Part shown: positions 12,484-24,757 of the stretch, one piece after another
Numbering within the stretch: position 1 is the stretch's first letter
How the letters are laid out: each line of letters opens with the position of its first letter
Assembly (NCBI RefSeq): GCF_037975245.1
Contig: NC_092583.1
Location: 7,017,264-7,081,263, forward strand
Reading direction: 5' to 3'
Length of the DNA: 64,000 bases
Source: Apostichopus japonicus
Lineage: Eukaryota; Echinodermata; Holothuroidea; Aspidochirotida; Stichopodidae
Translations under genes and position numbers: made by a program
Notes under the pieces: model-generated
Seen by the model: only the letters and a program-made list of their open reading frames with translations
What the model was told of the DNA's origin: nothing
Database searches by the model: none

Positions 12484-15400
12484 GCGACAGAAGAGGAAGG
12501 AATTAGTTTGAACTTTTAAAATGGCTGAAATATTAATTGAGCGGTGTAAAGTGATGAATATTCACGATTGTATTATGCTATATTAAATACTACAGTGACT
12601 TTAGTAACCTCTTCAATTAACTAAACCACTGAATGGACTCGGGAGTCAAGGAAGTGCCTAAATGTGACACATTGAAATTTATTTTATATGGAGGTGTTTC
12701 TACAATATTTGTGAACTTCTGTAAAAAGTTAAAATAATTGTCAACAATTCAGTATTCAATAGTTCGCGTGCAGCATTTCTTGTACAGTGCTTTTCCAAAT
12801 GTTAACTGCATACACCTTGTCTATTGTTAGTCAAATAAGGTAAATATGTAACAACCACAAAACAAATAAAAAAAAAGGAAAATATTTAAATTTCATAAAA
12901 ATCAAGTTGCAAAGGTTGGAGTTTTGTTTTCATTAACAAAAAGCTGTTGTTTCTAGTGCTAACTAACCATGAATTGCTACAAGTTTTCGTTAGTGTTTCT
13001 TATGAACTATGAATCTAAGATCGTCGATTCAGGGAGTTTTATTGTGGTTGGTGCTTTTAGTTTTCAACCTTGTACGCTTTTTGATCATTTGTTTATCTTT
13101 AAAGTTATTCCAAAAGACCTTTGCATAACCTTCATTTTACAAGAATTTTAGAGATAAATTCTCGGGAAATTTTTTGTAAAAATATGAAGATCAGATATTT
13201 GGATCTGGAGTATGCCTTATGTGAACACAACAACAAAAAGTGTCACTGAACATTTACATTCAGTATTTTTGATGCATTTATCCAACTTGTAGCTTTTACT
13301 TGAATGTTTTCTCCAGTTATACTTGATTCTTCTGGACTGTATTTAGTCATAGTGATCTTTTAATCTAACCTTAAAGGGTAAGGAAAAAATAAGGCCTACG
13401 TCTTAAAAAAGGTGCATGTTTAATGATACTGTAGTGAAAATATCGATGAAGATTTCACCCTTTCAATTTTATGCAAAATAGCATTCTTTTCCTGTACTAT
13501 TATATTATCATATTATATTATTGGAGAGTTAGCTCTGAAATGCAAAATATATAGTGAGTAACTTTAATATTATTTTTTAACTTAATTGGATTCTGACTAA
13601 TTTAAGAATAATTGTATGTTATAACTAATAGGTTATTATAATTGTCTAACTAAAAATTTACTCTAAGAATGATATTAATATAAAGCTGATACAAATATGG
13701 TTTGCATTTTTGGAACAATATGTGTGCTGATTTGCCAGTTCTTCCCACATTGTGGGAAGACAAAAGTGTAGTGAAGATTTTAGAAACCAAAGACAACATA
13801 TATGCTACATAGAATATACACAGTAACCATTTTAAAAGATCATAAACAACATCTGGTGAAAGAAACTCATATTTAAGAAGCAAACCCTTGGCTTGGGCCA
13901 AAATAGGTTACCACTCTTAAAGAAACTTCTTTGTTTTATTTCATCAAGAAATGAATTTATCCATTTGTCTTTTTGTTTTATAGAAAAAGCAGGGGGGGGG
14001 GAAACAACTATTTTTGGCAAAACCCCAAAGCAAACTAATTTTTTTGACTTTTAAGATATAAATTTTTTCAACCATTATTGTTTTAGTTTGATAGTTCAGA
14101 GTGTAAAATATTTTATTAGATGATGATTTTATAACTTGGGGTGATACTTTGTTTTGCATTATATCAGTTTTTTTGTTTTCTATAAAAATTTTAGTTTGTA
14201 TGTTACAAGGAAAATAAAAAAGAGCTTTGTGTAGAATGTAATTTTAAATGCTTTTGCTCAAATATGTGCATGAAAAGTAAACAAGGTGTACAAAGAAACC
14301 GACATAAATGTATATCACGCCCTGGCTATTTATTTATTGTGTACAGCATTTACTTTTTTTGTGTTGTGTTAACATGCCATGTTATATTTTGGATTCGTTT
14401 AGCATGCTGACAGAATTGTAAAGATATGTTTTTAAATATCTTTTGTCGTGACTTGTGTGGCAATGTGTATGGTTAGAAAAAGGATAAATGAATTGATTTG
14501 TAAAAACTGGAATTAGTAATGGTTATAGTTATTGAGCTACTAACCTTGGAAGGTTATGTAATAGATACTTCAAATGTAGAATGGTTTTATGAAAGTCATT
14601 TAGATGTAGATATTGTAGAAAGAAAACGAAAAGTGAAGATCCGAAGAATGAGACATAACTCACGATGAATAGTGGTAGAGCTGCATCTTACAAGTAAAAT
14701 GGTGTAGTACCCATTCCTGGAACCTTGCAGAGATGGACGATGATTGGACAAAGGAGCATACAATCACCAAATTGAGTGACCATGATCATCGGGGGGGGGG
14801 GGGGGAACCAATGACCATACAGAGGACACATGATGGGTCATGAGGGATTCAATTTATGCAGGAATGTTAGTAGGAGGATCATATTGAAGTTGTTTGAGGT
14901 AGTGATGCATTTAGGAAGATGAAGGGTAAGATCCAGGAAGAAAATGCAAAGCGATCATTTGATCTCATCATCTTGAAAGCTTTGAACAAGGGAGGATGGA
15001 GGTCTCAGATGAATGGAGAGGTGCAATGGAGGGGAAGGAGGGGCTGCAGGTGACTGAGCATAGGAAGTTAGAATACCAACAAGATGAGGATCATGCTAAG
15101 ATCGAGATGGGGTTTTTTTTGCGTATAAGATGTGGAAAAAGGTTGTGAAACCTACCCCATCTATCCCCTGCCCCCTCCCCCATGCAAGGATACAGAAATG
15201 AATATCGTCCAGGGGTAAAGAAGAGAAAGGGTAATTCAGCTGTAGCCTTACTTTTGTTCTTGCCCTTTCAAGGTTTACTGGTATAGGTTAATGTCTAGAG
15301 TCACACATGTTGTCTGTCCTTTTGAATTATATTTGTTTTGTTTTTTAATTTTAACCAATCAGGTTCAAGCAGTTAATGTATTCATGTTATTCTTAACCCC

Positions 15401-15720
15401 CCAATGAAGTATATTGGCTCAACGAAATAACATCTTAAGCTTTTCCAAAGACCATTACATATAGCAAAAGTTTTGTTTTTCTTCTCATTTCATCTTGTTA
15501 TTGAGACTAGTGAGCAACAGGCTGTATTCGACTCACAAGTTGTAAGGGACAATATAATATGTCCATGTTTATGATATCCATGTTATAATATTTGCAGGCT
15601 CCTTATTAAAGATCTTACCAAACCATAGAATTTGAAGATAACGATAACATTTGTTTGTAAAGAGCTTCTCCCAGGATTGAGTGCATTATTTTTGAATAAA
15701 ATGCTACACAGAAAACATAT
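12484..15720 (+). other. tns: Probable tensin 3' UTR and downstream flank
   Basis: No open frame follows the tensin stop. Candidate poly(A) signals are AATAAA at 12865-12870, 14213-14218 and 15695-15700, so the UTR could be 0.4, 1.7 or 3.2 kb long. A poly-G run occurs near 14791-14804. Which signal is used cannot be read from sequence. Confidence 0.45.
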
Positions 15721-16467
15721 TTTATCTCCATTATTTTCTCTCGTTTTTCTCTATTGGTTGAGTTCCTAAGATTTCATTGGTCGTAATTAAAGGCAGTGAC
15801 TCGTCAATGTAAACAATTTCTTGCATCCAACTGTCTTTTTATTCTCGATTGAGACAATATATCCCTATATGAGACAATATATCCCTATATGAGACAATAT
15901 ATCCCTATATGAGACAATATATCACACAACTGCATATAGCAAACTCACCTAATCTACTGCATTAAATATGGTTATAATAGTAGTAATAAGAACGGCTTCC
16001 AAAATCCTTAAAAAATGATTCACACCCTGGACCGGCTTATGCAGTCTGGGTGGGTAAGCGTCAGACATGCAATTAAAGCAAAACACTGGAAAGAAAGGAA
16101 CAAAAAAAAAAGAAGCTTACCTGTGTTTGTAGGATGGTATACAAACATGAAATGTACCAGTGATACATGTGATTTGCTCTGTGGTTAAGTTCTATCCTTC
16201 AAGTTTGTGATTTAATTGCTGGCTTTTATCAAATTTTGCAAGAAATATATCTTTGTTATGCTTGTATAGTTTCTTGAGTCAATATATTAGTCTCAGCAAG
16301 GAACAACATTCCCTAACTTCGTACAAATCTTACATTTTGAGGTGTAATTTGGGTAAATGCCTCAGAGTACAAATTTTAGCTGGTTTCGTCGATACTGTTT
16401 GGATTAAAATTACGCTCGGAAAAGTGATTACATGTTTGACTATCAAACACGACAGACATTTTCTATC
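15721..16467. other. Intergenic stretch with a 20-bp tandem repeat
   Basis: A 20-base unit, GAGACAATATATCCCTATAT, repeats three times plus a partial copy at 15851-15923. Nothing else is recognised. Confidence 0.7.
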
Positions 16468-16954
16468 CAGGCATGAGACTCTTCCGCGGAAACGCGGATT
16501 TCCGATTTTTTTTTTTTCATTTTCGCGTTTTTTCTCGTAATTCGCGTTTTTTATTATTTTTTATTATTTTTTTTATTAATTTTTTTAATTAAATTTTTTT
16601 TATTTCTTTTTATATTTTTTTGGGTAATTTTTTTGCCGAACATGCTGGACTGTGAAGGGAAGGAACACCGAATTTGACCAGTGGTGGAATCAAGTAGCAC
16701 AAAGCAAGCAAAAAAGCCTTTTTTTGGTTCAAAAAAGCTAATGGATAAATTATACAAGCAGAAATTCCACACTTTTTTGGCGAGTTACGTGATGTGATAG
16801 ATTCCATCTAGAGTCCACCATTTTGCATTTAAGCCCTCCTTACCTGACAAAAAAATTCTAAAGGGGAGGGGGACACCCCTTCCCCTTAAACCCCTCCCCT
16901 AGGACGGCGATCGATAAATTTCAGATTTTTTTCCCCGGCTCAGTCTCATCCCTG
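16468..16954. mobile_element. Non-autonomous inverted-repeat element with 6-bp target duplication
   Basis: The left end CAGGCATGAGACTCTTCC and the right end (reverse complement CAGGGATGAGACTGAGCC) form imperfect terminal repeats. The same TCTATC flanks both sides (16462-16467 and 16955-16960). The 487-base interior is T-rich near the left and carries no transposase. The family is not assigned. Confidence 0.7.
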
Positions 16955-17172
16955 TCTATCAGTGCAGCTACGTATGTATAAAACAAAAGGCTCTACGCGA
17001 AGTTAGGAAACACGTGACGTCACCGAAACCCACCACACCACCTAACCGGAAGTACGACTCTCTCTGTAACGCTTAGAATGGAATTATAAACACGGTATCT
17101 AATTTAACCATTGGCATTCTAAAGTAGTCACTTTAAATGACAGCTAAGTTTTTGCAACTTGACCTGTCATAG

Positions 17173-18617
17173 CAGGGGCGTATCCAGGGGGGGCGTCGGG
17201 GCCCATTTTTCCTCTCTCACTCATGATCTGTATATAAACTATATATGGTTTATCATAACGCGTGTGTGTGTATACGCCTTAAACAATTGTAGAATTGTGC
17301 TATGAAACCAACTCTAGCTGGTCTCGAACTCGACCGTGTCGTCGGGGAATATGACGCATTTCGGGAAGGGGGGGACCGCCCCCCCTTCAGCATATTTTTT
17401 TTTTTATGATATCGCTAGTAATTTCAAAATAGAAAGTGCTTAGATGCACTAACAAGGCCTGGGAAGCGTCATTTCCAGCGATCTGGGAGGCATTTTCGGC
17501 CAAAATTTGCTTGTACGCTTCGCGCCAACCTATGGTGGCGCTACGCTTAGATAATTTGCCTACAGGCTTCGCCCCTACCTTGGCAAATTCCTCGCTACGC
17601 GCATGTTCGAATTTGTAAAGCAAATAGCAGATATCACATGATCAGTGAGAATGAAATTGGCGTTCCAGGATGTAAAGCCACAAAGCTGTCCGACTTGCCC
17701 GAAAAAAATAACCAAAATTTTTCGCTCGCGCGTTCAACATTAATATCGATATCGTATAGGCAAGCATCGGTTATTACATCGCATGCCATCGTGTAACGTA
17801 CGGTCCGTGAAAGTTGCGCAGTATACCGCGGGATGCTAATGTAAACAACGAAATGTCTTATGCAGATGGAGAAAAAGCATGTAGGTCCAATTATGGCAAA
17901 ACTCTCTTTTACATTAGTAATGGCGAACCCCCCCCCCCCGCCTCCCACGCCTATGTGTATAGTGTTCGTTTTCGGAAATATCTGCTATTTTTTCATTTAC
18001 TTCAACCAAGTTTTATAATAGCCATTATAAGAGGTTTTAATATTTCTACACCAATAAATTAACTGTGTCTGAATTTTAGAAAATTTCTGACCAACATTCT
18101 TCATCACACTTCCCTCTACTCGTGCAATTTTAACCGGTCTGTTTGGGGTTCAAGGAGGTTTTTCTATATTGGTTGTCTATAGATGAAATTTTGTACAACA
18201 TTATGGGTATGTTTTGAAGTGAGTTTATTCACGAGAAATGGAAATTTTCAAATTCTCAACGAATAATGGGCTTAAAACCTTCAAAAGTGGGGCTGACGGA
18301 TATTGTGGGCCGCGACGTAGAATCACTCATAAAAGCAATAATCCACAGGACATGCGATGAGTTCGAACATGATTTATGACTGGTGACAATCTTCAAAAAG
18401 ATTATGGAGGGAAAAAAAACTATTGGGAAATACTTGGTTCTCAGGAAAAATGTGTTCATGTGGTTGGTCATTTTCAAGCCCGAGAAGTGCCATTTCCGGT
18501 GATCTGGGTGGTATCAAAACAAGAAATTTTCTTGTACGCTGCGCGCCAACCGATGGTGGCGCTCCGCTTAGATAGTAATTCGCGCCCCCAGGTTAGAAAA
18601 TCCTGGATACGCCCCTG
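17173..18617. mobile_element. Non-autonomous DNA transposon, CAGGGGCGTATCCAGG ends
   Basis: Perfect 16-base terminal inverted repeats, CAGGGGCGTATCCAGG and CCTGGATACGCCCCTG, bound 1445 bases. CATAG lies directly outside both ends (17168-17172 and 18618-18622), consistent with a 5-bp target duplication. Inside, a module of about 120 bases containing CTTGTACGCT, CGCGCCAACC and ATGGTGGCGCT occurs twice (about 17455-17600 and 18475-18600). No transposase is encoded; the small frames are chance. Confidence 0.75.
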
Positions 18618-18622
18618 CATAG

Positions 18623-19486
18623 CCAACATATAATCAGTAGCCGATTGATCAATTTTTTCCCCTTCGAATCTTATCCCTTCCGCTCCCCACCCACAAGAAA
18701 AGTAGTCGCAGTATTGTCCCTATATGTAATGTTATGCTTTTCTACGGATCTGCGAAGCTCTATCCGAAGGACGAATGGATGAACACCGATTAACACCAAG
18801 CTTTCATTTTAATAATTGTTAGTAGAAACAGAAACAATCGCACAAATAAAATAAATATTGCAAAATAAAGTCCGTCTTTTTCTTTTCTTCATGAACCCTA
18901 TAAAACGATAGATATATCAAATATTATAAGAATTAGCTCTAGATTGATGACTGCCTACTTCTTACACACAAAATCATGAGGCGTACGTGTATACGCGTAT
19001 GTGGACTGCTTAAAGCCATATTTCTAATACGGAAAGACATTGACAGTTATGTTTCACTTTCAGTAAGAAGTTCAGTATAGGGCCTATAGCTCAATTGGCG
19101 CTGTTTACTAGTGAGTCTACGCAGAAGTACATTGTGCGACTTATGCTTTCTGTGCCAGGCCGACACATGTACGTTCAACACACAATCTTACGTCAGTATT
19201 CAGTGCGTCGCTCTCGTATCGCTGTTACTGTTTCTAAGGTGATTATATCAATGCAATGTCTATATATGGAGATGTACACGTGAACGCGTACGCGCACCCA
19301 CACGTGTAACGTCTGTTGTTGAAATGCGTGTGCTCATGGTCTATACATTATTCAAATAAGCGCCTACGTCATAATCATGAACTGATCCGCTGGTTAAGGT
19401 CAAGAAAGATTGTCAACACATTTCTGTGCTATCGCTTGACTCGGTTACTCACTGTGTGTCTCTAAAGCTAAAGGTTATCCATCAAA
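18623..19486 (+). other. Upstream region of the myristoylated-protein gene
   Basis: This should contain the promoter and 5' UTR of the gene starting at 19487. A CRE-like TACGTCAT near 19365 is the only motif I can point to. No TATA box is convincing. Confidence 0.35.
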
Positions 19487-22450
19487 ATGGGTTGTGTTTC
19501 TTCAAAAGTACAGGTCGCATCAGTGACCACATCCGCCCCAAGCGGACGATATGGCAACTTTAAACGGTGGATTGTCCGAAAACGCCGAGCACTGGTGAGT
19601 AGAAAAGAAAGAAAAAACAATTGTCAAGCACATCATCTTTATTAATTGCAACTATACAGCGCGCGCAATGAGTGAATACTTGACAACTTCTTGTCTGCTT
19701 TGGTTCAATCTGCCTCCGAAGATTCCGCCACGATCGAAACGTCAGCCCCCCCCCCTTAAATTTATGATACGCATATACTACGGTATATTTTGGTGTAGCC
19801 TACATCTGCGTTTAGCGGCACAGCTGCAATTATACTATGTGCTCTGTTTAGACATCTTACATTATCGTTGGCTGTAGCGACTTCATTCAAGATTTATCAA
19901 GCGAGCTCTTAAAGTATGACGATACTGTACTACCGCGATGTGCCGTTGTGACAAATTGCTGATCGTCATGCTCATTAACTTCAAACCAGCGTGGGTTGAA
20001 TATGACCAAAAATGGCCTGCCATTTAAGCAGAGTGATCGCTGACCAACAGATCAATAGTTTTAATGCAGATAATGGTGACATCTTAGTGGCACCCCTTGA
20101 CCCTTTCCCCTCGCTCTAACATTTAACACACCATGGCACTCCCGCCACAACCATAATATGAAAGGAGACGAATTCTGTTAAGATCTGTTTATGTTTGGTT
20201 TATGCACCAACAGTTCAAACCCACTGTGCGCCTGACCCGTGTTCAGCCCTTCAAAGCATCTGCAGAGACTGGTTGCCAAAGCCCTACCAGTACCTCATCA
20301 TGCTCTACCAACCTCTCGGACCACCTAGGAAAGGAATGCCGTGCCAAGACACCTGGTAAATATATAATAAACTTTCTTTCGACAAAGTAAAAAACATTTT
20401 AATCGGACGGTACAGTAACGTGTAAAAAAGCAGAGTTAAGTGAAAATTGGTCTCATCGTGAATACAGTGTGAAACAAAAGTCTGCTGTCAGCTATGACAA
20501 TCTTACAAATGTATTCCAGATTGTAAAAAACAAAGTGTTTTTTAAGTTCATGTTCCCGAAGACATCTGTGCTTGCACTTTATTTCACGTGATGGTAGAGG
20601 GAAATACTTTGATTGGCTTCCTAACTAAGATTCATAATACTTGATTTCGACTCACACGAAAGTTTGCAAATGTTGAGGATTGTTTAGCTATATAAGATTC
20701 CCTCCAAAAGATTTGTACTGTTAGTGCTAAAATTACCATTTTCCTTTCTGCTCTCCTCTCATACAGCTTTTCAAACTGGTAATGCCCGATGTGCTACCCG
20801 CATAATCCGCCGCGGCCACCCTGAAAATCCAGTAGATCAAGACTGCGCATGCGCCACCAACTCTCGAGGATTGGCCAGAACTTCTTGCAATCATCACAGA
20901 GATAACATCCAACTTCTCCGAGATATCATGACTTTGAGTGGGAATGCCGTCGGTGCAGAAGAGGCTGAACACCTGCTTGATCAGATAAAGACACAAGTCG
21001 AGGGGATGCTCTCATTGAAACTGGAGCAAAGGAAGGACACGGAAGCTGTGGAGGAGGAGGAGGAGGCTGGGGAGGAGATGGACTTGGAAAGCATCCTCAA
21101 GATTGAGGTAGGTCTTAATTCAGTTTAGTTGTGTATGTGTGTATTTCTATGTTGGTAGTATCCTTGCTTGTAGATCTTGAGGGATTTGAGGGACTTCTGC
21201 TTACTGTGACAGAGGGCGCCCCATTCATCCCCAGTAATGAAATGTTTCGTATTGTTACGTATTCCTGTCTTTCCTGACGGGTTTCTGGTTCGAGTCCCAT
21301 TCTATCGGATAATTTTCTTCTGTCACAGAGCATGACACGTGCACCAACTACTCCCGCCCCGACCCCACTTTCTGGAACAAAGAGTCGGTTCCAGGAGATG
21401 AAGGATGTTTGTCGTGAAATCTTTCAAGAGGATGAGGAACCGGACAATGAAGAGTGGCAGGAGGAGGTAATCGACATCGACGGTACCGCTGAGATGTCCG
21501 AAGAGGAGATGGAGGAAGGAGAGAAGCCGAAATACGCCAACTCGACGGAGGAGTTGGAGCCAACCATCAATGCAATCTTCAAAAGATGGAATCTGTCGAT
21601 GCCAGATGATCAGGGAGAGTTTGCCAAGATCGACGAGACTATCAGATCGTCCATCAGTAGAGCCGCATCTGCTCGTCCGGTAAGATAAATAAGATTTAAA
21701 GTTAGAGGGAAGCAGCCATAGGGGTTAGGCAGGGGGCCTGGTGAGGGGTCATTCCTCCTCTCTTCGAAAATAGGCAACAATATTCGTAAAGTAAATGAAA
21801 CTGTCGGCATTCATGGTATATATTCCAGTCTGAAAGGACGGGTTTTGTCTTGTCCCCCCCCCCCCTCTTACCCTCACTATCCCGATCGAGTTCCTGCTAA
21901 AGAAGTCACTGAAGACTGACAATTGTAATCTTAGAATAGAATATACGCCCTTATAATATCATAATGAATTATCGATTTTCTTGAATGCTGTAATTACTTC
22001 TTCAACATATCTTTATTTGCTAATTTAGTTGTTTTGTTGCATAGTTTCATACCCGCTCACCTACCCCCCCCCCCCCGCCCCCGTCTTCTCTCTGAAATTA
22101 TATTCCACCTTGAACGATTTATATCAGTTTATTTCATTAATTTATGAACATCTCGAATAATTAGAAAAAATGACACGAGTTTGATTAACAAATTAATCAA
22201 AAGTTGGAAGTTGAATGAGTTTTGATTTTATTTCTGTTTAAACTACTTTTATATTTCTTCTCTAACGCAGGCAACGGCGGCAATTAGACAAGTAACTTCA
22301 CAAGTCTTAGAGCCTCCCACAGCTACAGAGGCAGCCAGTAAACCTTCACAAGAAAAGCTTGAACGACCAAGAGCAGCTCGGTGGCCACGCACACCTTCCA
22401 CGAAGTGTGGTCCCGAAAATGAGGGTCCCTCTTCCTTTAATAAAGTTTAA
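19487..22450 (+). CDS. Unrecognised 373-residue protein with N-myristoylation signal, five exons
   Basis: Exons 19487-19594, 20214-20355, 20767-21107, 21329-21679 and 22271-22450 join in phase (0, 0/1, 1/0, 0, 0) to a 1122-base frame ending TAA 22448-22450. Donors are GTGAGT, GTAAAT, GTAGGT and GTAAGA, each paired with an AG acceptor. The start AAAATGG has a good Kozak context. The product begins MGCVSSK, a classic N-myristoylation signal with an adjacent Cys for palmitoylation, then a basic KRWIVRKRR patch, which suggests membrane attachment. The middle is Cys- and Ser-rich. Two acidic Glu-rich segments follow (around EEEEEAGEEMD and EEEMEEGE), then a conserved-looking FKRWNLSMPDDQGEF stretch and a basic tail. 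No known domain is recognised. No catalytic motif is seen. It may be a membrane-tethered adaptor, but that is inference only. Confidence 0.8.
22439..22444 (+). terminator. AATAAA inside the last codons
   Basis: AATAAA lies inside the end of the reading frame, just before the stop codon at 22448. Use of this signal would place cleavage only a few bases past the stop. A more conventional AATAAA follows at 23129-23134. Confidence 0.3.
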
Positions 22451-23541
22451 TATTTTTCTTTGACCCTCTATTTGAAAGACCGGAAGTGTAGAAGAGACCT
22501 AGATTGTAGGAATTTTAGTGGACCTAGATGACGTCATGTACTCAGCAGTTTTTGTGTATTGTTCTTTAGACAATGGTTGTCTGTGGTTTTTGTCTTTGTG
22601 TGTTTTATTGTTTGTTTGTGAGTATTAAGTAGAATAAGGTATTGTTATTTATAAGGTATAGTATTATTAAGTAACATGGCGAACACCAAACTATGTAACA
22701 ACTTTTTTTTATCAATTTTTTTTATTAAAAGTAACAGAGGCCTTTTTTTTACCTTCTTCCAGCATACGTAATCTATTAACATTTTTTTCCTAAGAACACT
22801 TTTTTGGTATAACAGCCTTTTTTAATACACTTATACATTACACACTTTCACACTTTAATATTATAAGTAAGGATAAGTATTTACATATATTTGTTGATTA
22901 AGTGTTTGTTTGTTTTAATGTTCGTTTGTCTTGTAAACTGTTGGGTCACGTGACTAGTGTAGGTTCAGGTATTTAAGAGGAGAGTGGTCTTGTCGAAACT
23001 TCCCGGTCTGGATATAAAGGGTCAATTAGGGTTAAATGATTAAGAAAAGTGAAAGCAAAAATTCAAACTCGAATCGAGAGCTGTTATAAACAAGTACAAT
23101 TGGTATTGAACATAATTCCAAAATTGTAAATAAATAGATCATAAATGCATCATCAAACGTTCTTGGGTGAATTGTAATTTTTGTACTGTAGTATAGAGTT
23201 TGTTACGTATTTATTACTTTAATTAAGAATCATATTCCACTTCCAATCAGCTATTTTCAAGTTATTACAGTGCAATATTCCAAAAGAAGCAATCATATCA
23301 ACTACCTAGTCATTCATTTTACTGAAAAGAACACCCCACCAACACCCTTCCCTTCTTCCACTATTTAGTGCAGTCCGCCATGAACATCTACAGAGTTTGG
23401 AAGCAATACAGGGAGGGGTGTCACTAAGGTTCGACGACTGGGTTTGCTAGCATTTTCGTCTGACAAAATGATCTCGAAAAGTCTCCAATTTCCCATAAAT
23501 TTCGAGATGAAAATTACAAAAATTTAAGATGAAGTGTTGTA
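22451..23541 (+). other. 3' flank of the myristoylated-protein gene
   Basis: AT-rich sequence with T-runs and a possible AATAAA at 23129-23134. No gene is seen. Confidence 0.5.
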
Positions 23542-24250
23542 ATGTCTGGTTAAGACATCGACAGTTAGGGATTAAACGTCAAAACCTCGAGAGAAAAACG
23601 AAGCCGCAAAACATCGCGAAATTTAGTAGTTTTCTAGATAAAACTTCAAAATATCGAGCTAATATTAATTGCGCCAAAAATATAGAAATTTCGGGGTAAA
23701 ATATCAATATTTTGGCATAAATTGTTAGGATATCAATTTAATCTCTAACTGTCGATATCTTAAACAGACATGTGGAACGTGCCTCCTCCCCCCCCCCTCC
23801 CATCCCTTTAACTTCCTTCCAATACCTAGACACCCTCCCCATAACATTCAAAATCGTAACAGAGGGTATCGCCAATATGGTGTTATGAACAGTCATATTA
23901 ATCAAAGCGTTATTTACGCACATGCAGTGATGACATCATTATATTCACTTGTGGAACCAAACTTGGGATAAGATAAGCATCTCCTCGGATTGTGATGAAT
24001 TGAAGTAATACGTAGAAAGTAAGGGATAAAATCGATAATTTTCGAGATGAAATTCAAATTTTCTGAATTTATCTGAAACGTCGTAGATTCGATAGAAAGC
24101 TATACAATGACGTGACACAGCTAAACAGTCAAATAACTAAGACAAAACTGCAAAATATTGAGATAAATCTTGAAACGTGTAGAGAAAACATCAAAATTTG
24201 GGGATAAATTGTCAAAATGTTGAGATGAAACGTCTTCATTTCGAGATGGC
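23440..24250. repeat. Degenerate short-period repeat (CGAGATAAA / GTCAAAAT words)
   Basis: Words such as TCGAGATGAAA, GTCAAAAT and GGGATAAA recur every 20-30 bases in imperfect copies through this stretch, with the foldback element embedded. It is not coding in any frame. Confidence 0.55.
23542..23771. mobile_element. Small foldback element with about 33-base inverted ends
   Basis: Left arm GTCTGGTTAAGACATCGACA (from 23544) and the following GTTAGGGATTAAA are matched in reverse complement by the right arm ending 23769, with about four mismatches. The interior is made of degenerate AAATATCGAG-type words that also continue outside it. Confidence 0.65.
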
Positions 24251-24442
24251 ATCTACAAAATTACAAACGCTTCTTTGGAACGGCCTCAAACCAGTTGTCA
24301 GACTTTCTACGTCACTGTTTTATTCTTCTGGCTACATGAAAACTGATCTGACGTGTTCAAATAAAAAATCAAAATGTAGATTTTTTAAATATACAATGTA
24401 TTCACATTTCAATATCACAAAAGGTGCATGGTCAAGTGTGAC

Positions 24443-24757
24443 CAGGGGCGCAATCACCATGTTTGTACTTGGATGGTGAGCGGGTAAGGTGATATTTTGT
24501 TCAAGGAAGTGATCTAAGGAGATAAATCTTTGTAAAGTACAAAACGGTGCTATATTTGCAACTTTGGAAAAAGAAAATAATTTCAAACTGTTTAGGCTGT
24601 TCCACAGATACATGTTGTATATTCATGTATTGTACACTATAGGATTGTGATATTCTGTGCACTGTTGTGTGTGTGTTGGGGGAGGTGAATCCCCATTAAT
24701 TGTTGAGACCAGCCTCCCCTCCACCCCACCCCCAACCAGAATGTGGTTGCGCCACTG
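24443..24757. mobile_element. hAT-like MITE
   Basis: The left end CAGGGGCGCAATCACCAT and the right end (reverse complement CAGTGGCGCAACCACAT) are inverted repeats. The eight bases outside the two ends match at six positions (AGTGTGAC / GGTGGGAC), as expected for an aged 8-bp hAT duplication. There is no internal gene. Confidence 0.6.
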
